This document shows, one piece after another, positions 1 through 9,639 of a DNA stretch of 64,000 nt. Origin of the DNA: Kappaphycus alvarezii (Eukaryota; Rhodophyta; Florideophyceae; Gigartinales; Solieriaceae); the NCBI GenBank assembly GCA_002205965.3, contig NADL03000067.1, positions 1 to 64,000 of the forward strand. The letters run 5' to 3'. The notes under the pieces are model-generated. The model worked only from the letters and a program-made list of their open reading frames with translations. It was not told the DNA's origin and searched no databases. The stretch's first letter is position 1. The number at the start of each line of letters is the position of its first letter. Made by a program: the position numbers and the translations under genes.

Positions 1-275
1 ATTACCGGTGTCGAGTCACGAATGTACAGATTTATATAGATCACCGCAGTACGCACGGGTTATATTTGTTTGGCGTGCACCTTGTCCTTGTCGCGAACAT
101 TGGTGGCTAAGTGCCGCCGTCTTTTCATTCACGGTTCCCCCGTTTCTACAAGCTACCGGCGACCAACACTAGGACAATTCAATGCACCGAGTCGGACACG
201 CGCCACTCAATACTTTTGTCCGTTCCAGTCTAGTCAGATGATGTTGTACTGCTTGAGTACATTGGTAGATGGACT

Positions 276-410
276 GTGTATTGTACAGTACGGTACAGTT
301 CAGTAAAGTTGTGGAATTATGGATCAGTGCTGAATACAAAAACTTTTTTATTGCCACATTGGGGCCAACTGTTTACTTGGCATTTGCAGTACAGTACTGT
401 ACAGTACGGC
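276..410. repeat. GTAC-palindrome cluster upstream of the BED-SDH gene
   Basis: Two groups of overlapping TACAG/TACTG/GTAC words lie here, at 276-310 and at 386-410. The second is a near-perfect palindrome built on ACTGTACAGT. Similar words recur at 559-590. The same motif family clusters in other host-gene spacers of this window. Function is unknown: a protein-binding site, a hairpin or a small mobile repeat are all possible. Confidence 0.6.
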
Positions 411-594
411 GTAGAAATTTGGAATGCGATGTCTTGTCCGAAAAAGTACCAAAAAAAACCTGTTGATAAATCAAAGCACAACTGTTGTTCACAGGAGGAA
501 TACAGCAAGCCCGCCTAAAAGTGGACCGTTGGCCAACGCATAATTTAACTTAATTTAATACTGTACGTCGCCCCTACGGTACTGTACATACCAA

Positions 595-1055
595 ACCAAA
601 AAAAAAACAACCAGAAATTGGGGTATACAACTGCAATTATATCGAGTGTTTCAAGACTTAAAAAAAAAAAAGTCAAGAAGCTCATAGTAACCTCAACCTG
701 CAACCCAAATTTGTGCCACCGTAACCCCCCTTCCCCTGTGCGCTTGAGAGAATCACACTTGCCAAGTTTCCCCAACACACATCCTCCTCCCCAACCCAAC
801 CCTTTGCCACTTGATACTCATCAACTCCCTATTATCCATCACAACCTTCCCCTCCTCTCCCTCCCCCTCTTCCCTTCCTCTCTCCCTTCCCCGCCCTCTT
901 TTTCATCGCTGTATTCCCTCTCAAGGGACTACCATCTATAATCCTCCATCTCTCCGCTCTATCAATATATATCCCACCCTCTTTTTTTAACCATACCCGA
1001 CCTCCCTCAAATCTTTCAACCAATCCTTCATCCCACTCCCCTCAAATCAAGTTTT
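595..1055. other. pyrimidine-rich leader region of the BED-SDH gene
   Basis: This stretch contains A-runs near 599-608 and 660-671. From about 720 it is a long C/T-rich tract on the plus strand, leading straight to the ATG at 1056. I see no convincing gene in it. The position and composition fit a promoter and 5' untranslated region, but no TATA box or other defined element is clear. Confidence 0.35.
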
Positions 1056-2687
1056 ATGTCTCATCCCCAGCTAATGTCCCACCAACCCTCAACCCACCAA
1101 CCCAATGCCGTCCCCGCCCATGCAGGACTTGATGCCAACCTAGTCAAGGTCTCCTACGCCCAAAATCGCATCAAGAATCGTTCCAAACGCAGTCCCGAAT
1201 GGATCTTCTTCGCAGATGCCGGCCAATGGCAAACCGTCAATGGCGAGGAAAGCAAGTTCCGCATCGCAAACTGCCGCTTTTGTCTCAAAGCAGACATTCA
1301 GACCAAAATTCGCGGCAAAATCGAAACCATGAAGAATCACATCCTCGAATGCGACAAAATTCCAGCAGATCAAAAGGCCATATATGAACGTCATCCAGGC
1401 CGTCATCGTAAGCGTGCATCGGGCTCCGCACACGATCATGCAAAACGCCAAAAGACGGAAGCCGCTCTCAGATCCCTAAGCAGTATTGCCCATGCTGATG
1501 GTCTGGAAAATAGAGCTGTCGTTCTCCATGCCGCGCGGGATATGCGTATTGAGAAAGTGCCAATCCCATCCCTGCAAAGTGGCTACTTGCTCATTGCTAT
1601 GCGCTCCGTTGGCATATGCGGTTCGGTAAGCTCACCCTCCACCCATCTTCCCTCTTACCTCCCCCGTCCAGAAACAAACTGTTCCACTCACTAGTTTCAT
1701 CTTTTTTTCACTCACTACATTCCACGTCACGTCACATCAGGATGTCCATTATTGGACAGAGGGCAGGATTGGCGATTTCATCGTTCAAAAGCCTATGGTC
1801 CTAGGTCATGAGGGCGCTGGTGTTGTTAGCGTTGTCGCCGATGATGTCTCGGGCTTTGAACCAGGAGACCGTGTTGCCATCGAGCCCGGTATTCCATGTT
1901 CCTCTTGTGTCCAATGTCGAGAAGGTCGTTACAACTTATGCGCCGAAGTCAAGTTTGCCGCTACTCCTCCCGTTAACGGCTCACTAGCCAACTTTGTGTC
2001 TCACCCCGCAAACTTTTGCTACAAACTCCCCCCCATGATATCTTTCGACGAGGCCGCTCTCTTCGAACCTCTCTCTGTCGCCATTCACGCATGCAGACGA
2101 GGGACTGTTCGCCTCGGTCAAACAGTCTTTGTTGCTGGTGCTGGGCCTATTGGCTTGTTGACTATGCTCGTAGCAAAGTCATGCGGAGCCAGAGAGGTCA
2201 TCATCACAGATGTAGATTCCGATCGACTGCAAGTGGCCAAGGAAATGGGCGCCGACAAGATCGTCGTGACACATTCTGAGGGTGACCCCAAGATTACGGT
2301 GCAGGGGATCACGGCCGACGTATGCCTCGATGCAACCGGCGTGGAATCAGCCATAAAAACTTGCGTGTACGCAGCCAAGAGAGGTGGTGTGGTTGTGCTG
2401 ATTGGAATGGGGAACCAGAGGTAGCCATTCCAGTGCTCGAGGCGTCTGTACGGGAATTGGACTTGCGAGGAGTATTCAGATATTGCAACACTTATCCATC
2501 CGCTTTAGACTTGGTAGCAACGGGAAAAGTGAATTTGAAGAGGCTGGTGACGCATCGATTCAAGATGATGGATGCTGAAGATGCTTTCCAAGTCGCGCAT
2601 GACCGTAGCAGTAAGGCAATCAAGGTCGTCATCGACTGTACGTCGCTGCCGACAACTTCATCTCAAGCGACCACGGTACAGATGTGA
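1056..2687 (+). CDS. BED zinc-finger / sorbitol dehydrogenase-like fusion protein (zinc-dependent MDR family)
   Basis: There are two exons, 1056-1625 and 1741-2687, giving about 505 residues. The intron is GTAAGC...CACATCAG (115 bases) and splits GICGS from DVHYW, a join every sorbitol/xylitol dehydrogenase has. Residues 47-120 resemble a BED finger (Cys73, Cys76, His95, Cys99), followed by a basic stretch at 117-133 that could be a nuclear localisation signal. The dehydrogenase begins near residue 151. It shows catalytic Cys188 in GICGS, the GHEGAG zinc/active-site motif, four structural-zinc cysteines in PCSSCVQCREGRYNLC, the Rossmann motif GAGPIGLL and an Asp-containing strand (ITDVDSDRL) typical of NAD use. 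The dehydrogenase part has no start codon of its own. The frame changes at a run of four G (2409-2412). One more G there would restore GMGEPEVAIP, which fits the family, so consensus error is likely. Expected reaction: polyol + NAD+ to ketose. The role of the BED part is unknown. Confidence 0.85.
1626..1740 (+). other. spliceosomal intron of the BED-SDH gene
   Basis: The donor is G|GTAAGC and the acceptor ACATCAG|GATG, with a pyrimidine-rich interior. It is supported by the protein join: upstream codons end in GICGS and downstream codons begin DVHYW, the conserved uninterrupted sequence of sorbitol dehydrogenases. Confidence 0.9.
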
Positions 2688-2799
2688 CCAAGAGCTTGTT
2701 GGGTGGAGAACATGGGCAATGAAAACAAACAATCGACACGAAACTGAGGACGAACAAGACTGGCTTGATTGGTGGGACGGTACTGCGTAGCGAGATATG

Positions 2800-3285
2800 T
2801 CATTTTTCGGAATAGTCAGTGACATCGTGTTGCAGGTAGTGGTGCGGGAAGACTTCGATGCAAGGGTAATCGCCGAGGTCGTGGTTGTAGTTATTGGCAT
2901 CAAGTACTCATAACACATTCCCCGTGTCTATGTATGGCTTGCTGACTGCGAGTCGGGCAGTGTCTTTGACGGGATAGTCAGCAGACAGGGAGGGGACTGC
3001 CCTGTTGTGAATAGGAGAAATTAGATGACGGCTGTACAATACTTGCCTGGAACTCGGTGTTGTATGTGCGCTCCTCGCGAGTGTTGGGGCCTTAAAGCTG
3101 AGCTCTGAAGAGACACACGGTCTGGTAAACTCGAAATAATGACGTCTGTCATTGACAGCTGGGAGATGGACCTGTACTTGTCGAGCCGGACGGTGGAGAG
3201 ATAGGTGCAGTCCCCTGGTGTTGGCATAGGAGGCAAGAGCGCACTTGAAACAATTGCAGACTCTCCTCCGGGGCCTTGATTCCAT
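2800..3285 (-). CDS. uncertain hypothetical protein, convergent with BED-SDH
   Basis: One minus-strand frame is nearly open from about 3285 to the stop at 2800-2802. Its 3' part reads like genuine protein (for example NYNHDLGDYPCIEVFPHHY). An in-frame TGA lies near 2911, and a GC-AG intron candidate (GCAAGT...ACAACAG) lies at about 3000-3048. Without splicing the frame also stays open there. I recognise no family. It could be the last exons of a small gene, a pseudogene or chance. The overlapping minus-strand frames between 3149 and 3758 look like noise. Confidence 0.25.
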
Positions 3286-3299
3286 TGAAAGGCGCGGAA

Positions 3300-4060
3300 A
3301 AAAGGAAGAAGCGTGGAAAAGAAAGGGTCGGCGGTGGCTGGGAATATTGAGAAAGGATGGCTGGTGGGAGTGACGAGAGTTGGTTTAACTCTGGCAGGAT
3401 AATATTACTCGAGTAGTGCATGCGGAAAAGGGGTAGGATGCGGGTTGGCATTGAGGCAGGGAAAGTTGCGTCGCGGAGAGTGGACTAAGCAAGGAGTGAC
3501 TGGCGGGAGAAGATAGGCAGTGTTTGTGGACAAAGGAAAACCGGTGGAATGTAGTGGGGATGATGAATACGAAGGGTCGGGGGTAGTCGGAGAGGGAGGC
3601 ATTGAAATAAAGCGTAGAAATGTGGGGAAGCATTTACGCGATTGAGAGATTTGCCGATCAAGACGGACACTATACACAAAGGAACGGTCGTGACAGAGGT
3701 CCGATTCGGTTACCGTAAGAATAGGAATGTCGTTGTGCCGGCAGATTGATAACCGCAAGGGTGGGGTGAGGTAAGAGGCTAACCAGCGGGTGGCTGACGT
3801 TTAAGCCGGAAAATATCCAGTAAAATACAACAAAAAATACGGTACAGTGTACAGTCTTGTCTCGCACTATCCATACGTCGCTGATAGAAAGCACGTGCTT
3901 GAACCGTTGGCAAACTTGTCGCGGTTTGTTCACAACAAATGGCAATAGATATGGCACATGGTCTATACACCAGTTTTCCGTCTCTCCGACAAGACGCCCA
4001 CACTAAACAAAACCGCTCCGACTCCACCAAACCACGCAGTCACAGACACACTTCCACCTC
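3300..4060. other. no gene recognised
   Basis: Several short minus-strand ORFs overlap here, but they are compositionally skewed and change frame without similarity to anything I know. A GGTACAGTGTACAG word near 3841-3854 belongs to the dispersed GTAC motif family. Confidence 0.4.
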
Positions 4061-4069
4061 ATCACCACC

Positions 4070-4944
4070 CTACGATTCAGTCGACAAACTCTTCAGAAAC
4101 GTCATCAACACAGTCTGAATCCCCCGCATCCATTGATCACCATCTTGCACAAACCTATCCACACACTCCAATTCCGTCGTCGCAAGATTCAACTCCACCT
4201 TTACCTTCAACTCCCCTCCAAAACCTCAACCCTGCCCGCCCCACCATCAAATAGCACATCATTGGCCCCTCTCAAATCTACAAACCTCTCCGCCTCCCAC
4301 ACATTCAACAACAAAGGCCTCAACCAAAACTTGACATCCTGTCCTTCCTTCCCCTCAACCTTCTGAACAAGCCGCGCAAACAATGTACCAAACCCCGGCG
4401 ATTGAACACGCACCATCGGATGTGTTGGGCCTGTCGATTCACGTCGTATTATGCGGGTGGCGTTGTACTCAAAGTCGGATTCTAGAGTGGGGGGGCGCCA
4501 TGGTGGGAGTAAAGGGAGTGTGCCGTCGAAGGGTGTGAATTGGGGTCGGGGTGGGCGCCGCTGTTGGATGGCGGTGGGACGTTGGCTTGCATGCGGTGTT
4601 TGCGTGGCGATGATGTGGAGTGTAATGGGTGACTGGGGGTAGTGAGACGTGGGCGGGGCATCACGGTTGGGATGAATGCCATTGTTGGGGTGTGGAGTAG
4701 GTGAGGTGGGGCGTTTGCGGGGTGAGGCAGGGGTGGGTGGGTGAGTGTCGTGAGGATGGAGAGGACGGATGGGTGTGGTGAGGATGGTGCGGTGGCGTTG
4801 TGAAACCTGCGGGTGCTGTGACGAGGTGGCGGGCGGCATGCGGAATGGTGGGCATGTTGTACAGTACATGTATTGGTGGATTGCAGGATTCAGTGGTCCG
4901 TTGTTGGGTGGCAGTGGTTCGGTGTGGTCTCGGAAACGGTGCAC
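4070..4944 (-). CDS. hypothetical protein, proline-rich N-terminus plus a conserved-looking C-terminal domain
   Basis: Read on the minus strand, the N-terminal half is rich in Pro, His and Thr. The C-terminal half looks folded, with FEYNATRIIRRES, FWLRPLLLNVWEAERFVDLRG and, after one frame change, ELKVKVELNLATTELECVDR, ending FLKSLSTES and a stop at 4070-4072. The change falls at a run of four C on the plus strand (4213-4216); one more base would keep the reading open. This is the same kind of defect as in the BED-SDH gene. The true start is uncertain: all three frames of the Pro-rich part are open, and the ATG at 4944 is only the longest choice. No family recognised. The GTAC-rich word TGTACAGTACATGT near 4858-4871 lies inside the chosen N-terminal region and would be upstream of a later start. 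Confidence 0.45.
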
Positions 4945-5194
4945 CTTGTTTGCTGGGCAATCTCGGAAATACTGTAACTGCCCATTTCAATAGCAACCGG
5001 TGGTGATAGTGTCTTGTTTCTTTTTTGTCCGAGGAACAAATGACGTTGACTTACAGTGTGGCACTGTTAGTTGCTGTTATCGGGACACGTGTCCCGACGA
5101 GAGGCGTAGGCTTGTTCGCTACTGTATACCTCAAATACCTTGGCGGCATACAAATGAGAGGAGGGACGCTAAACAGTGCAGTATCTATTTGCCG

Positions 5195-5703
5195 GACACA
5201 TAAGAATGATTCAGGTCAAATCCCTACTCTCTGGACTGAATGCGCGACCCGCGGATATTCTGGTGCACCCGCGGTCCGACGCATCGAACACCCCGTCCCC
5301 TCTCCCGGTGACCTGCGACATCACCATATCCTCGCCATCACTGGAGTGCTATACGTCAATGGGAGCACGAGAAGCGCGAGCCGTTGCGAAGGCAGCAGAG
5401 AAGCGGAAGAAGAGGGACCAAGCCACCAAAGTGGCTGCCATTCCTGGCGAAGTCCTGCCCGGACGATCAAGGTTAGGATAGGATTTTGTGCCGCTGGCTT
5501 TTGACTCGCTACGATCACCTTCTGAGACAACATTGAAGGTCATAGAGAAGTATGCGGCAGCTGTCGCGTCTCGCAGCGGCTGTTCTACGGGGGCAGTAAA
5601 GACTCGTCTGTACCAGAAACTCAGATACGCTATTTGGTCAACATGCACGGCGTCTGTAATTTGTCGTGCCCCGAAACAGGAAGAATTTAGTCACCGTTCA
5701 TAA
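5195..5703 (+). mobile_element. LINE fragment, 3' end of the ORF (family A)
   Basis: This piece encodes ARPADILVHP, then TCDITISSPS, then LAFDSL and IWSTCTASVICRAP. The same order of blocks follows the C-terminal zinc finger of the LINE copies at 34.0, 52.0 and 56.7 kb. The copy lacks everything upstream (5' truncation, usual for LINEs). It has one in-frame stop, at 5479-5481, between the VSP block and the FDSL block. Confidence 0.75.
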
Positions 5704-5742
5704 TTAGTTTTGTAGCGACTTCACTTTGTTGCACATACAAAT

Positions 5743-5785
5743 TGAAGGGGAAATGTGGGGTGATTTAATATTTGAAAGATACGGT
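5743..5785 (+). repeat. dispersed repeat encoding MWGDLIFERYG (copy 1)
   Basis: About 40 bases here match the reverse strand at 43993-44036 almost exactly, and both encode the same peptide from an ATG. The flanks differ. The similarity is too long for chance and is not accounted for by any element I can name. Confidence 0.6.
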
Positions 5786-5789
5786 CGGT

Positions 5790-7300
5790 TGTGGCCCGGA
5801 ATATCCTACAGGGTGCCCGATAATACCCCTGAAATTACCCTAAAAATCCGGCCCAAGGCCCCCCGAACAGACAGGCTGCATCGGACATTACGGCCGCGGC
5901 AGCGGGCACTAAGTAATTACCGTACGGACCTTACCATATGCTTCCATCGCTCTAACGGCCACGTTTCGCGCGACGTCGGTTAGAACCCTACAGACTTCCG
6001 GGTGCCACCCGTCGAGAGTAGATATAGAGATAGGCACGAGCTTACTTCTCACGAAGGTTGCAATAAACGATTCATATCTTCTGTGATTCGAATTAAAGTA
6101 ATGAAGTAATCTAAAAAAATGATTCGCGGTAAAAAAAAACATAATTTTCAAATCAATTAATTGGCATTTTCGAAAAAAAGCTCACTTCTCAGCCAGTCAC
6201 CCATTTTCAGTGGCCCAATTCTCAGCTGCAAACCAACCCCAGAGCACCAAAGTTGGTCACAGCATTTGGGGAAAGTTGCGTTTAGGGCGACTGGAAAAAA
6301 TCGGACAGAGAGGGAGCTAGTAGGCCAGAAATGATACTTTTTTGGAGTGAGAACCTGTTACCGGGAAAAAAATAATGCAAAACAGTCATACAAAATATAA
6401 AGCAAACGGATATTACAGTACAGAAGACGAATGGTTTCAAAATAGTCATTGGCCCCTTTCCTATCTCACCTCACTATATGCATATAGTCATGATGATCGC
6501 GGACAACAGTAGCGAGTACAACTTTTTTGCACTATTTAAAATTTCTAAGAAATTACAGGCCATCAAGAAAAACAGCGAATGAACGCTGGAAATGGCCTGC
6601 CCTAGAACAGCTTCATGACTGAAAGGTGCGGAAAATGCCTGCATTACTATGAAGCAGTACAATTTGCTTGCGAAAGCTGTAAACAGGTTATATTATGTCG
6701 CTAAAAAGGCCTACATATTGTATGTACCTTACGAAAGCAAATATAAATTCACTAGCAATTAACTAAATGTTCCTTACTGATTTTAAAACAAACTTACTGG
6801 GCCAATAGGACAGTAGGATGCTGAGCAGCATATGGCTGGTCCTCAGTCGCACGTATCAAGCGACTCTATTTTCTTTTTTCCAACCTGCTCAACCGGAATA
6901 CGTATTCAGCTTATGGGACCAGAAGGTCAGCTAAGCAGACTTCTATTGCTTCACTTGTATTTCTTTTCTTTGCTAAGTATACCTTTTTATTAGCCGTTTC
7001 ACATTGTCTACCAGCTTACCCGATAAAATTCATTAAGACCAAGCCCAATTTTCAAGTTGACTTTCATTATTAATTTTCGTGTTCATTTTGGTTCCATCCG
7101 GGTGATTACAACAAACCTTTTGGTGTGCTTAACTATAAATGTGAGTTCTACTCAGTACAGGATGCTTTACGTCGGGAAGGTTTTAGCACACATGTATGAG
7201 GCGTTCTTTGTCAAACTTTCCAGTTTTCCATATAGACGTTGATGCACAGCAAGACTATCACATTGCACTTCTAACTTTTGATTCTATGGTTTTGACACGT
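5790..7300. other. AT-rich stretch without recognisable genes
   Basis: The sequence becomes clearly AT-rich after about 6050. ORFs are short, random-looking and without familiar motifs. I see nothing more than scattered A/T runs. Confidence 0.5.
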
Positions 7301-9490
7301 CCGACACCGACATCAAGGTGTCGGGGATGAGCAACTTAAAATTCCCTCGCTTCCACGGCAGACGGGGTGAGTAATACTGCATATGCGTCATCGCCCTCGC
7401 ATGGTCTGTCGAATCAAAGGTTTTTGGTCTCTCTCCAAAACGCACACTATCACGTCTGCATTCACTTCCTATGGTCCCGGACCCACTAGTAGTGATTTTA
7501 AAGCAAGTACAAGAGATCTCGAAAACGAGAAAAGCCTTTCATCATTATCATCTCGCTCTTAGAGACGCCTCGCTGCGAATGTTCATAAACGTGGAAGATA
7601 ACCCAAGGCTTAGGAATTTACTTTTGGATTAACGTTATACATCCAATCGTACGCCCTCCAGGATTGAATTTCAGACTCAACTAATTCGTATCTTCTACAA
7701 TGATCATACAATGTAATCATATGTTGACCATTTCCTTTCGTTGTTCTCGCAGCTGAAACGCATGGGAAAGGATTCTTCCATTCCCGATACCCACAAGGCA
7801 CCCACGCTGCATGCATCCATAGACCCGTTTTGCTCTTTGGAGACCACTGCAGCTGCACTTCTCACCAAGGACACTGAATATCTCACCTGGGACTACGTTT
7901 TTCCATCCTTGTCGACGAGTACGATGCAAAGCAGTCCCGGTACTGATGCAGATCCCTCGTCAAAGATCAGTAATCGACGCAGGAAAAAGGAGCAGGGTGG
8001 AAATCATAAACCGAAGTTAATTTCGCCCACTCAGACTGTGATCGGCGTGAGATATCAAAAGTACGGTGGAAGATTTTTCTTCTGCTCTTTTTACTGGGAA
8101 TGGATTCATGCTTGGAAACACCCGTTTAGAGAAAAATCAACATTGTGACTTCAACGATAAGTATCAACAGGCAGTAGATCATTGTTACCTCAACCCAGAG
8201 AACTCTAACAATAGGTTGCCGCCGGAGGTCCGCCAAATGCTTGGTTCCAAAAAAGCAAAAAAAGCAATAAAAGCACCGCCAGTATAGATCATGGAGTATC
8301 TAAGAAGAGCGTTCGAAACCGTTTGAGGGTGTAATTCGCCGGTGCAGGTGGTAAAATACCCACGTACGAAATAACTATCTCGTCGCTCCTCCTGACAAGG
8401 CTGCAGAAGCATACATCGGTGACATCAGTTTCCTCGCCAACAGCAGTGCGATGCTGCACTTCTTCACCCTATATAATAGTTTTTATAAGTTTTATGTATG
8501 TCGTTGGAGACGCGAACCGTAATGCTGCCGACAACTTATTCGTTACGGCTAGTTTCTATGGTGATGTAATTTTTCCTTTGAAAACGCTAATATCCGCCTC
8601 CGAAAGGTGTTTCATCTTCCGCAAATGGGCTACAGGTTTGGTTCCAATTGATATTCGGGAGGGTAGTAATAACATATCTCGCGCCGGTCATACCCGCGTT
8701 CTTCTACTTCCATAGGATGCAAAATTTTACATTGGTTGTGGATTCCGCGATTTAGGCGCCGTAATGTACACGATTCCGGCCCCCAACCTCACTTTTTGGA
8801 GAATCATATTCATATTACATCTGTAAGTATTGTCCCTGACCCAAAACTATGGCAGTAACGTCTTGCGAAAGTCGATAGTCGAGATATGCCAGTTTCTCAT
8901 AGCTATGTTGAGGAATTCTCGAAGTTTCCACTGGTCAACGACATTTGCAGGGCGTCTAGACTTGGGAAAGCGCAAAAATTACTGTTTGTTGGGCATTTTC
9001 GATACTTGAAGGCTGTTGGTGACATTTTGCAGACTGCTATGATCATGCAATTGGTGAAATCGTTCACGGACAAATTTAGGTATGCATCTACATTGCTGGA
9101 TGACCACTCGAGGTACTACGTGAATTGCGTGCACGACATCACGAAAATTTTTTGTAATCAGAAATCGTCCAATTGTCACAAATTTTCAAAGAAATTCGAG
9201 GAGCGTAGATATCCAAAATGCACTCTGGAGGTGAGCGGAAGTGTTTCGCTTTACAAACTTATTTCGACAGGAGCGGGCTCGATGACCAAGAAATCCTTCT
9301 CGGGGCTTCTACTCCCGACCTCAATGGAATCGTGGAACGTGTGAATCATCCTTGGAGGATGCAAAGGGCTGGAACGATGCCGAATAAGGCCCATTCCAGT
9401 GAGAAATTTTCGTTTTCTTCAGTAAAATTGTCAGCCTTGAGAGATCTTCAACCATATCATCCTCCTTATCTTCAATATTCCTCGGCCACG
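7300..9490 (+). mobile_element. Ty1/copia retrotransposon fossil (gag to integrase)
   Basis: Degraded pieces appear in the expected copia order on the plus strand. There is a gag-like start (SNLKFPRFHG) near 7.33 kb, a gag block with LLTKDTEYLTWDYV near 7.86 kb, and a pre-integrase block with CRASRLGKAQKL near 8.95 kb. The integrase core follows, with ASTLLDDHSRYY near 9.1 kb and TPDLNGIVERVNHPW near 9.3 kb. Reverse transcriptase and RNase H are not recognisable downstream, and no LTR was identified. It is broken many times and looks old. Confidence 0.65.
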
Positions 9491-9639
9491 AATCCGTAAG
9501 ATCCAGAAACCTTGCCGGCGGAACGTCGGCAATAAGGTTCAAAGGATCAGCGAGCTCTGAACGATTCGAGTAAACATCCCTCAACCCATTAATAATTACC
9601 GAGCAATCCATAGTTCCGTTGAATGTCAATGACTGCTAC

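Noticed and set aside
618-941. A 107-codon plus-strand ORF before the BED-SDH gene
   Set aside because: It is made of low-complexity Pro/Leu/Ser sequence from a C/T-rich tract; more likely a leader region than a gene.
2905-2915. In-frame TGA read as a selenocysteine codon
   Set aside because: No redox-type context, no recognisable selenoprotein family and no SECIS-like hairpin that I can see.
9321-9629. A 102-codon minus-strand ORF
   Set aside because: It lies opposite the copia integrase fossil and has no motif; a shadow frame.
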